The notes beneath the pieces are model-generated. The model searched no databases and had not been told where the DNA came from. It was given only the letters and a program-made list of their open reading frames with translations. The position numbers were made by a program, and so were the translations under genes. 64,000 bases of DNA from CAZVKN01 sp964627035 (GTDB lineage: Bacteria; Electryoneota; AABM5-125-24; Hatepunaeales; Hatepunaeaceae), in assembly GCA_964627035.1 (NCBI GenBank), contig CAZVKN010000008.1:1-64000 (forward strand), read 5' to 3'. The stretch's first letter is position 1, and every line of letters starts with the position of its first letter. Shown piece by piece: positions 25,526-32,556 of the stretch.

Positions 25526-25692
25526 TCTCACGCAAAGACGCTAAGCCGCAAAGAAGAAAAGAAACATGTGTCATGCCGAACAAAGTGAAGAATTTCTCCC
25601 ATATCTTAACAGTAAGAGAGATTCTTCACTTCGTTCAGAATGACAGAACAACAAATCAAAGACACTTTGCGTCTTTGCGACTTTGCGCGAGA
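25526..25692. repeat. Nested palindromic repeat (cacgcaaag family enclosing cattctgaac family)
   Basis: The outer arms tctcacgcaaagacg and tgcgactttgcgcgaga enclose a second element, gccgaacaaagtgaagaatttctc with gagagattcttcacttcgttc. One family has thus inserted into the loop of another. It lies between the thiolase and DUF2889. Confidence 0.8.
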
Positions 25693-25697
25693 TATTC

Positions 25698-26891
25698 TTA
25701 GTTTTCCCGTTTAATAACCATCGCCATCGTAACGCCTCCACCACCGCAAATAGAAGCGACACCATACTCCTTATCGTGAGTCTTAAGAGCGTGATACAGT
25801 GTTACGATGATTCTTGCGCCGGATATTCCTGTCGGATGACCTAATGCGATTGCACCACCGTTGACGTTGAGCTTGGAACGATCCCAATTCAGCACCTTCT
25901 CATTGGAGAGGACTTGGATTGCAAATGCTTCATTGACCTCGATCAGATCCATATCATTGAGGGCCATGCCAGCATTGTCAAGTGCTATCGGGATGACAAT
26001 TCCGGGTCCCTCACCCATGGTAGTGTTCTCAACGGCAGTCATAGCGTATCCGACAATGGAGAACAACGGTTTCTGACCGAGATCAGATGCTTTGTCGTTC
26101 GATGTCATCACCAGCGCACATGCGCCGTCTGACATTCCACATGCATTGCCGGGAGTAACTGTTCCACCTTTGCGGAATACTGCGGGTAGTTTCGCCATTT
26201 TCGCGCGATCAACCGGATAACGGAATGTCTCATCTTTGGCAAATGTAACTTCCTTGGCTCGTTTGTGAGCCGGAGGAACTATAATCGGTACAACTTCTTC
26301 GTCAAACCAACCGTTCTCCCATGCTTGATACGCTTTTTCGTGTGATTGGCAAGCGAACTCGTCTTGCTCTTCACGAGATATTTTATATTTGTCGTACAGG
26401 TTCTCAGCAGTTCCACCCATCCCGACACCAGCAACCGGATCAACTGAATCTGACCAACCGTCTTCAAGGTTTTTATCACCCATTTTGAAGCCGGTCCAGC
26501 GAGTACCTTTGAGCAGATACGGTATTGTGCTCATGGAGTCAAATCCACCAACCAGCACTACTTCACTATCTCCGAGTCTAATCTGCTGCGAAGCCATCGC
26601 CATCGCACGCATCCCAGATGGACACGCCATATTGAGTGTGATAGCTGCTGCTTTGGGTGATACCCCTCCGAAACAAGCCGCACTTCGAGCCGGATTGACC
26701 TTGTTACCTGCCTGCCTGCACGATCCGAGGATCACGTCATCAATCTGTTCACCCGTAATTCCGGCACGTTCGATGGCAGCTTTGATTGCAACTGCTCCGA
26801 TGTCATAAGATGCCATATTTTTCAGCGTCCCACCGAATGATCCCATCGGTGTCCGACATGCCGATATGGCGACGATGTCTGTTAAGTTCAT
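25698..26891 (-). CDS. Thiolase (acetyl-CoA C-acyltransferase)
   Basis: 397 residues. The nucleophilic Cys is in NMACPSGMRAMA, the GHP histidine in GGAIALGHPTGISGAR and the second catalytic Cys in ICGGGGVTMAM. It cleaves 3-oxoacyl-CoA with CoA, here probably acetoacetyl-CoA or 3-oxopimelyl-CoA. An AAAGGAAC site precedes ATG. A second, divergent thiolase is at 38514-39755, so the two may act on different chain lengths. Confidence 0.93.
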   Translation of the reverse strand: MNLTDIVAISACRTPMGSFGGTLKNMASYDIGAVAIKAAIERAGITGEQIDDVILGSCRQAGNKVNPARSAACFGGVSPKAAAITLNMACPSGMRAMAMASQQIRLGDSEVVLVGGFDSMSTIPYLLKGTRWTGFKMGDKNLEDGWSDSVDPVAGVGMGGTAENLYDKYKISREEQDEFACQSHEKAYQAWENGWFDEEVVPIIVPPAHKRAKEVTFAKDETFRYPVDRAKMAKLPAVFRKGGTVTPGNACGMSDGACALVMTSNDKASDLGQKPLFSIVGYAMTAVENTTMGEGPGIVIPIALDNAGMALNDMDLIEVNEAFAIQVLSNEKVLNWDRSKLNVNGGAIALGHPTGISGARIIVTLYHALKTHDKEYGVASICGGGGVTMAMVIKREN

Positions 26892-26922
26892 TGTGTTCCT
26901 TTATTAATGTGTTTATTAAATG

Positions 26923-27150
26923 TCATTTATTCATCGCATCGAGAAACTCATAAACAGCTAAGTCAGCCGAACGTATCAAACTACGCAGAGTCCCTTTTGC
27001 AACTGTCTTATGATCTGGCACGGAAAGTGTTGCAATGTGACCTTCTTTGGTCAATACGATGTGACTTCCTCTTTGGCGCGCTACTTCCCAACCAAGCCTA
27101 CCAAATATTCGGACAACCTGCCGACCGCTGAGTATCGGAAGATATGCCAT
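26923..27150 (-). CDS. hicA: HicA-type toxin
   Basis: 75-residue dsRBD-like mRNA interferase: GRQVVRIFGRLGWEVARQ, then catalytic His in QRGSHIVL and the strand ATLSVPDHKTVAKGTL. Its ATG overlaps the hicB stop (TAATG). It forms a toxin-antitoxin pair with the next gene. Confidence 0.9.
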   Translation of the reverse strand: MAYLPILSGRQVVRIFGRLGWEVARQRGSHIVLTKEGHIATLSVPDHKTVAKGTLRSLIRSADLAVYEFLDAMNK

Positions 27151-27356
27151 TATGTTACAACTTCAACTTGTTTAGTTTCAATCGTCAACGGCAATCCCTT
27201 TTCCGCACGAACCTCTAAACAAATTTGGATCGCTTCTTCAACGTTTTCAACGGCTTCCTGTCTACTACCTCCCTGGCTTACACAACCGGGAATAGATGGA
27301 CACTCAGCAATCCAAACGCCGTCCTCATCTCGATCTAATGTTATGTTGAATTTCAC
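27150..27356 (-). CDS. hicB: HicB-type antitoxin
   Basis: 68-residue partial-RNase-H-fold antitoxin with the typical DGVWIAECPSIPGCVSQG and EAVENVEEAIQICLE. It is short and lacks a C-terminal DNA-binding domain. The start is GTG after AAGGAG. It is translationally coupled to hicA. Confidence 0.9.
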   Translation of the reverse strand: MKFNITLDRDEDGVWIAECPSIPGCVSQGGSRQEAVENVEEAIQICLEVRAEKGLPLTIETKQVEVVT

Positions 27357-27440
27357 CTCTATTCTCCTTGTTAAGTAATTATCAGGCTACGACTTCAGTT
27401 CCGATTTCACTATCAGTTTTCATAGATTCATTTATAATTG

Positions 27441-27650
27441 TTAAGCGTATATTAAGCGTCCTTTAGGTTCCGGTATAGGTCGTCCAAGTTCTTTTGCTGT
27501 CTCTATCCATTCTTCAATAATCTGCTCGACATTTATTAATGCTTCATGCCTTGTTGCTCCATCTGCCATGCAGCCTGGCAACTCAGGGATTTCTGCAATG
27601 AATGATTGGTCTTCAGTGCTCCAGTATATGATTATCTCAAATTCATCCAT
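27441..27650 (-). CDS. Solitary HicB-family protein
   Basis: About 69 residues with the HicB core (SFIAEIPELPGCMADGATR, EALINVEQIIEEWIE). No hicA lies directly beside it. The start chosen is ATG at 27650 after TTAAGG; the frame is open to 27704, overlapping the next gene upstream. It may be an orphan antitoxin left by the neighbouring HicAB module. Confidence 0.78.
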   Translation of the reverse strand: MDEFEIIIYWSTEDQSFIAEIPELPGCMADGATRHEALINVEQIIEEWIETAKELGRPIPEPKGRLIYA

Positions 27651-27693
27651 GCTTAACCTTAAAACACAGCAGCGTTGTCTTTTGAGTTCAATG

Positions 27694-28281
27694 TTATAAT
27701 TCACCTTGTCGGATTTTTTCTCTCACCCATGCATTGTACGAAGTATAATTCTTTACTTGTGTTTTGATTATTTCTGCATCATGCGTACTTTGATATTGAT
27801 CAACTCGTCCACGAATCTCCTGACAAAGATATGCATCTTCATCTCCCTTATCTCGTGATGTATTTGAAAATCGATATTTTGGAAAAACCTTATGGATTTC
27901 AATTGCAGCTTGTTCACCTGACAATCCTTTTTCCTTCAAATGTATCCAAGTTGACATTCTAAATACATTTTCAGACCATGTTACCATTCTTCTATTAAGG
28001 CTTGGTAAATTCCACCACTCAATAATATCTTCATTTGTGCAACCATCCTCATAAGCTTTGGTTATGACCTCCAGCCATTTCTGTTCACCACTCTTTGCAA
28101 GCTCCAAAACTATGTCGCCCATATTCGTATAGTCACCTTTCCATCCATCTTCTATCATTTCTCTCTTGCATTCATCAATAGCTTCTTTAACCGTTTTTTT
28201 CGCCTTTCGTACTGAAATTCCACTCAATTTGGCAATCTGACTAGAATACAATTCAATTAGAGCTGATTCGTTAGATTCCAT
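27694..28281 (-). CDS. Hypothetical protein
   Basis: 195 residues, helical and charged, without a recognised family. Visible features are an N-terminal SGISVRKAKKTVKEAIDECK segment, a Trp-rich centre (EWWNLPSLNRRMVTW) and a C-terminal basic helix. The codon use looks AT-richer than the pathway genes, and it adjoins HicAB genes, so it may be laterally acquired. Confidence 0.65.
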   Translation of the reverse strand: MESNESALIELYSSQIAKLSGISVRKAKKTVKEAIDECKREMIEDGWKGDYTNMGDIVLELAKSGEQKWLEVITKAYEDGCTNEDIIEWWNLPSLNRRMVTWSENVFRMSTWIHLKEKGLSGEQAAIEIHKVFPKYRFSNTSRDKGDEDAYLCQEIRGRVDQYQSTHDAEIIKTQVKNYTSYNAWVREKIRQGEL

Positions 28282-28486
28282 TATGCTTCCTTTTTTGTTC
28301 TTGTTAGCATTACTTTTTTAAGTAGGTGAAGCACTCAACAAAGCAATGTTTGGTTTTAAGGATTAAAATCCTAGTCCGCCATCTCACACTCCAAAATTTA
28401 TCCCATCCCGCAGAGTGGCATGGCACTTTTGTTCCCACTAAGTTTCAAGCGTAGAGTAACCTGACTGCTTAGAAACTCTGTTACAG

Positions 28487-28545
28487 GCTCCCCCTTTTTA
28501 TCTCCCCTACTTCGCTGGAGGAAAAGAAAAAACAAAACTATCCAG
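28487..28545. repeat. ccccctactt/gggg palindromic repeat, degenerate copy; rest of 28282-28583 has no gene
   Basis: The 302-bp gap 28282-28583 holds no convincing gene. Its second half carries a degraded relative of the palindrome inserted in two coding regions elsewhere (ctcccctacttcgctggagg), followed by aaaactatccag, which also occurs just after the similar copy at 29058-29121. The first half shows only a small taaggattaaaatccta palindrome. Confidence 0.6.
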
Positions 28546-28583
28546 CACTCTCGTAATCCTCAAAGATATCGCCTGTACAAAAA

Positions 28584-28853
28584 TTACTTTTCTTCTCTGC
28601 TTACAAAGAGACCAGAAAAGGAATTATAGACCCATGCGAATATCGCACCCAAAATCAGACCGTCAATAAGTGCCCAAACCAGGCCGATAATGCTGCCGAC
28701 CGGACTGATGCAGTATCCGCGGTAAACGCGTCCGATAAAGGTGATATCCCCTGTCGCTCCATCGAAAAGAATCAACCACCAGGTGATTAAAAACAGACCA
28801 ACTCCCCAAACCAATCCGGTGGTCAATGCGAAAGCTCTTACTCTGAGTTTCAT
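28584..28853 (-). CDS. Small membrane protein of the bacteriophage-holin-annotated family
   Basis: 89 residues with two hydrophobic helices (LTTGLVWGVGLFLITWWLIL and IIGLVWALIDGLILGAIFAWVY) and the conserved middle FDGATGD..FIGRVYRGY.ISP. Proteins of this pattern are often labelled holin in bacterial genomes, but no phage genes are near, so a lytic role is doubtful. Confidence 0.8.
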   Translation of the reverse strand: MKLRVRAFALTTGLVWGVGLFLITWWLILFDGATGDITFIGRVYRGYCISPVGSIIGLVWALIDGLILGAIFAWVYNSFSGLFVSREEK

Positions 28854-29057
28854 TTTTTACTCCTAAGTATTTGTGAATTAATAGAGATTGTTATCACTGG
28901 GTGCAGAATTGAGCAAACACTCAAGTGCAACTTAAGTCCATAACGTTCCTCGTAAGATGGATTCCGGATCAAATCCGGAATGACAGCGTTCACTCTTTAT
29001 TGCACTTAGTAATGTGCTCTATTCGTTCCGGTATATCTCAAGCGGAGCATAACCCGA

Positions 29058-29121
29058 TTCCCCCCCTACTTCTTAAGTGGGGAGAGGAACGAAAAGACGA
29101 AACGATACGTAGTGATCGAAA
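29058..29121. repeat. ccccccctactt/aagtgggg palindromic repeat, intergenic copy
   Basis: The hairpin ccccctacttcttaagtgggga is followed by gaacgaaaagacgaaac. It is the intact intergenic form of the family that occurs in frame in the large oxidoreductase and leuC-type genes. The rest of 28854-29057 holds only a 9-bp-arm hairpin (attccggat/atccggaat at 28961-28981). Confidence 0.7.
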
Positions 29122-29562
29122 CTATCCAGAGTTCTCGTCCGCAAACTTTTTCAGTTGGTAGATCCCAAAGATCAGTGACACCATCCCGATGAATAGGAGT
29201 ATTCCTGAGTACAGGACCATTGCATTGACCTTCAACCGGTCAACCTCCCATACACCGGCATTTCCCATTTCGATCTCAGCACCAAGGAACCAGTGTGCGA
29301 ATAGTCCTCTACCGAAATAGACGACAATTCCGAGGATAGTCATCCCTATCCCGATGGACATCATTGTTTTAGGTGGCATCTTCTTTTCAGGCAGTGCTTC
29401 AATGCCACGCGGTTTAGGTTTTTCTCGTTTGTCAGTTTCACCAGTGTTCAGATCAATTAAAACCTTACATTCGGGACATTCTTTCAGGAATGTGCCCCCT
29501 TCCGCCTTGAATGCGGTAAACTCGTGTTTGCATTCCGGGCAGGTTACTTTTTCAATTGCCAT
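29122..29562 (-). CDS. Zinc-ribbon membrane protein, unknown function
   Basis: 146 residues. An N-terminal zinc ribbon (CPECKHEFTAFKAEGG, then CPEC) is followed by a basic linker and two membrane helices (MMSIGIGMTILGIVVYFG and VLYSGILLFIGMVSLIFGIY). The architecture is common in uncharacterised bacterial membrane proteins. No link to the pathway is visible. Confidence 0.8.
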   Translation of the reverse strand: MAIEKVTCPECKHEFTAFKAEGGTFLKECPECKVLIDLNTGETDKREKPKPRGIEALPEKKMPPKTMMSIGIGMTILGIVVYFGRGLFAHWFLGAEIEMGNAGVWEVDRLKVNAMVLYSGILLFIGMVSLIFGIYQLKKFADENSG

Positions 29563-29612
29563 TGTTCTTCCCCATTAGCTGGTGTTTTATTTTGCTATCC
29601 GATTTGGAAATA

Positions 29613-30371
29613 TCAAATATATTGACCCCCGTCAACTTTGATCACTTCCCCCGTCACATGTCGCGATAAATCACTGCTGAAAAATGTCACCACATGCGCT
29701 ACATCGTCAGGATCTCCCAAACGCTTCAGAACGGTCTCGTCTAACGATGCTTGCTTTGCTGCTTCCGGCATAGCGTCCATCATGTCTGTTAGGATTAATC
29801 CGGGAGCAACTGCATTGACCGTAATACCTCTCCCCCCAAGCTCTTTTGCGGCTGTCTTTACCATAGCAATGATTCCTCCCTTAGAGGCGGCGTAGTTGGT
29901 CTGACCAAACTTGCCTCGCATACCGTTAATAGAGGTCAGCATGACTATGCGACCGCTCCGTTGTTCTCGCATTATCGGTGACGCAGCACGCAGATAACTG
30001 AAGTAACCTTTGAGGTTAGTGTTGAGCACATGATCCCACTGCTTTTCTTTCATTTTCCAGATGGGACCATCCCAGTTGATGCCTGCATTGCACACCAAAA
30101 TATCAATTTTACCCCAGTCCTCTTGCACCTTATCTATCACTGCTTGAGCTTGATCAAAAGATGACTCTTCCTTTTTAATCCGTATGAATAATGCCTTTCG
30201 ACCCATCTTACGGACATTTTCAGCAATCTTTTCAGCCAGTTCAGTGCTTTTTTCGCTGGTGTAGGTGAAAGCAACATCTGCACCGGACGCTGCCAAATCG
30301 TTGACTATCGCTTCTCCGATTCCACGTGTTCCACCTGTCACGATTGCCGTTTTATCCTGTAATATTCCCAT
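29613..30371 (-). CDS. SDR family 3-oxoacyl reductase / 3-hydroxyacyl-CoA dehydrogenase (FabG-like)
   Basis: 252-residue short-chain dehydrogenase: cofactor site TGGTRGIGEAI, structural NAG motif (CNAGINWDG), catalytic Ser in MLTSINGMRG and YxxxK in YAASKGG, and GGQYI at the end. In this setting it could oxidise 3-hydroxypimelyl-CoA or another hydroxyacyl-CoA; an acetoacetyl-CoA or fatty acid role is equally possible. A strong GAGGAGAAC site lies inside the upstream gene, which overlaps by 20 bases. Confidence 0.9.
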   Translation of the reverse strand: MGILQDKTAIVTGGTRGIGEAIVNDLAASGADVAFTYTSEKSTELAEKIAENVRKMGRKALFIRIKKEESSFDQAQAVIDKVQEDWGKIDILVCNAGINWDGPIWKMKEKQWDHVLNTNLKGYFSYLRAASPIMREQRSGRIVMLTSINGMRGKFGQTNYAASKGGIIAMVKTAAKELGGRGITVNAVAPGLILTDMMDAMPEAAKQASLDETVLKRLGDPDDVAHVVTFFSSDLSRHVTGEVIKVDGGQYI

Positions 30372-30990
30372 CGTTCTCCTCTTGTAATTTACGCCTTATT
30401 TCCGAGGAAATCAGACGAATTTCTGTATGTGACAGACCCATACGAATCGCCATATCTGACGCATTGCGAGCCTGCTTTGAATCAAATCCGTTCAGGAATG
30501 CTATCCTGTGCAGAGTTCCAACTACTGCTTTCAACATACTACTGTGAACATTCTTCTTCAACAGAAACATGCTGTTACGCAGTTGTAAATTTGTATCCTC
30601 GCTTCGTTTAACCTCTTCAATCAAACGATCAATTTCATCAATCAAGTTTTCAGGTGCGTAATCCTTCAGAAACTCCTGAACAATCGCACTCTCATCCTCA
30701 CTGAATCCGTCATCGCCCTTCATCGCTGCAGCAAACAGCTCCATTGCACGCTGTAGATTTGCTTCATTCAGTTTATGGCGGTCAACCGGATTCTGTAGCC
30801 CTTCTTCAGCAAGTTTTGCCAAAGAAACCAGCGGTGGCTCATCGAGAAATAAGCCTTCCCGCCGACCCCACCACCACGACGGACGTAGGAATCGAAACGA
30901 TATTAACCACCCGATCTTACCGAGTATGTCGAGACGACGAAATCGGCGGTACTCTTTCTGTTTGTCAGACTCGTTCACAATAGTTCTCAA
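30352..30990 (-). CDS. TerB-like helical protein
   Basis: 212 residues. The C-terminal half resembles TerB-like domains: GDDGFSEDESAIVQEF, then a helix pair ending HRIAFLNGFDSKQARNASDMAIRMGLSHTEIRL. The N-terminus is basic with Trp-rich WWWGRR. The annotated start is TTG at 30990, which lies in the inverted repeat of the neighbouring element; GTG at 30978 is a plausible alternative. Function unknown; co-transcribed with the SDR. Confidence 0.7.
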   Translation of the reverse strand: MRTIVNESDKQKEYRRFRRLDILGKIGWLISFRFLRPSWWWGRREGLFLDEPPLVSLAKLAEEGLQNPVDRHKLNEANLQRAMELFAAAMKGDDGFSEDESAIVQEFLKDYAPENLIDEIDRLIEEVKRSEDTNLQLRNSMFLLKKNVHSSMLKAVVGTLHRIAFLNGFDSKQARNASDMAIRMGLSHTEIRLISSEIRRKLQEENDGNITG

Positions 30991-31414
30991 GTTGACAAGT
31001 TCTCAAGTTATTAATTGCGAATCAATTTTACGAGATAGCTGATCAGTCCTTGAATCATTGATGAAATTTCTCTACACTCCTCAATTAGAGAGTTAATATC
31101 ATAGTCTATTGACAAATTAAGTGCTTTCAAAATATAAAGTTGAGTTCGTAGTTCACCACATGATCCCTTTGCAATTAGCAGAAATCGCTTGAACTCTGCA
31201 GTTGAATTTCGCTCATAGCCTTCAGCTATATTGGATGCTATCGAGACAGCAGATCGTCTTAATTGATCTCTTAATCCCCAATCCTTCCTGATCGGTTCAA
31301 GCTGCGTCAGCTTATAGATATCACTGCTAAACGGATCCACGCTTCCAAACATCAATATCTTCTAATCTGTCAAATTTCATTTCCCAATCAATAACTTGAG
31401 AACTTGTAAACTTG
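30988..31414. mobile_element. IVS-like element: four-helix-bundle gene between 30-bp inverted repeats
   Basis: The left repeat (30988-31017) and right repeat (31385-31414) match as inverted copies at 28 of 30 positions, with a perfect 17-bp core caagttctcaagttatt. They exactly enclose the four-helix-bundle reading frame, whose stop codon lies in the left repeat. This matches the plan of intervening-sequence elements in 23S rRNA genes, which carry the same protein family in a hairpin-forming context. Movement is inferred. Confidence 0.7.
31011..31355 (-). CDS. Four-helix-bundle protein (S23/IVP family), N-terminus frameshifted
   Basis: 114 residues from the ATG at 31355; the family core is clear (RDQLRRSAVSIASNIAEGYERNS, AKGSCGELRTQL). 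The normal N-terminus is encoded just upstream in another frame: from ATG at 31380 it reads MKFDRLEDIDVWKRG, the family opening, then stops. A small insertion or deletion near 31340-31347 separates the parts. The family is linked to intervening sequences and to diversity-generating retroelement accessory proteins, and binds nucleic acid in those contexts. Confidence 0.8.
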   Translation of the reverse strand: MMFGSVDPFSSDIYKLTQLEPIRKDWGLRDQLRRSAVSIASNIAEGYERNSTAEFKRFLLIAKGSCGELRTQLYILKALNLSIDYDINSLIEECREISSMIQGLISYLVKLIRN

Positions 31415-31422
31415 CCAACCTG

Positions 31423-32556
31423 TTAACTATCAATTGGTTCCCCAAGCACTTCCGCCATAAATTCCTCATCAAACGGCTGACCCTCAGCCTGCAGTTGACG
31501 ATACTTTATAAAGTCAATTGTATCCTGTCCGGTGATCCGCTTGGTATTGAAAGCGTGGAATCCGAGGAACGCCTCAGTTGACATATTTGCTGCAAGCCAA
31601 TGACGATTTGCAAGCTTGGTTTGATCCCAGAAGAATTTCTTCTTCTGCCGAATTCCATCAATTGATTTAATCAAGCAACCGGGGAATAGGTTAGTGAACG
31701 TCCATACCATCCTATTGACTTCCTTATCCAATTGAGAGAAATCGTATTCAGCAGTTTTCAGGAATCCTTTTGCCTGCTTGGCTGCATCGCCTCGAGCAAA
31801 ATCACCGTAAACAACTTCACCATCCTCAATATATCTGTCAGTAATGACCAATGGATTACGGACAAATTTATCACCCTCCTTAAGCACAGGAACAGCTTTG
31901 CTGATCAGTCCCAAATTCTTCATCTTGTACGAAGACCACATCTCACAAGATATGCAATTCCACATAGCTTGTTCAATAGTCAGGAACCACGGAAGAAAGT
32001 CTGTTGAACCTCCGTCCGGTGCAGAGCCGTGACGAGGACCAGCCTGACCGAATATCGCTGTGTCAGCAGAAATGGTAAGATCACACGCCATACCAATTTC
32101 CTGACCACCGGCTACTCTCATGCCGTTCACCCTGCAGATAACAGGTTTCTTACAGTTCAGAATCGCATCAACCATTGCGTTGAACAGATCCATGTACATG
32201 CCGTACTCAGGAGGTTTGTTGGAATAGTATTCAGCGTACTCCTTAGTATTGCCACCTGTACAGAATGCTCGATTACCTGTAGCCGTAAACACTACAACCA
32301 CAACTCGTCTGTCCATTGACGCTTTGTGGAATCCTGAGATGACACCCTTGACCATTCCGGTTGTGTAAGAGTTATATTGTTTAGGGTTATCAAGTGTCAC
32401 CCAAGCAGTGTACAGTCCCTCAGCAACATTCCCTTTATGATCTGTGATCGGTTTTAACTCATACTGTACTGTTGGTGATTCACCACCGATAAATTGATCT
32501 CCCCAAAGATCGTGATCCTTTAATCCCCCTTCGCGTGGTAGCCAATCCAAACTCAT
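31423..32556 (-). CDS. oah: 6-oxocyclohex-1-ene-1-carbonyl-CoA hydrolase (Oah/BamA)
   Basis: 377-residue crotonase-family ring-opening hydrolase, a marker enzyme of anaerobic aromatic degradation. Typical segments: LDNPKQYNSYTTGMVKGVI, NRAFCTGGNTKEYAEYYSN, GMRVAGGQEIGMACDLTI, FGQAGPRHGSAPDGGSTDFL and the C-terminal HAFNTKR region. It adds two waters to the 6-oxo ring compound and opens it to 3-hydroxypimelyl-CoA. An AAGGAGG site lies inside the upstream synthase gene, which it overlaps by four bases. Confidence 0.95.
   Translation of the reverse strand: MSLDWLPREGGLKDHDLWGDQFIGGESPTVQYELKPITDHKGNVAEGLYTAWVTLDNPKQYNSYTTGMVKGVISGFHKASMDRRVVVVVFTATGNRAFCTGGNTKEYAEYYSNKPPEYGMYMDLFNAMVDAILNCKKPVICRVNGMRVAGGQEIGMACDLTISADTAIFGQAGPRHGSAPDGGSTDFLPWFLTIEQAMWNCISCEMWSSYKMKNLGLISKAVPVLKEGDKFVRNPLVITDRYIEDGEVVYGDFARGDAAKQAKGFLKTAEYDFSQLDKEVNRMVWTFTNLFPGCLIKSIDGIRQKKKFFWDQTKLANRHWLAANMSTEAFLGFHAFNTKRITGQDTIDFIKYRQLQAEGQPFDEEFMAEVLGEPIDS

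Noticed and set aside
28533..28570. Possible decayed 3' end of a gene paralogous to 29122-29562 (shared actatccag and similar last codons)
   Set aside because: The shared part belongs mostly to the preceding repeat element, and no longer reading frame continues upstream.
28584..28853. Prophage marker (holin)
   Set aside because: No other phage genes are near; the family label is widespread in bacterial chromosomes without prophages.
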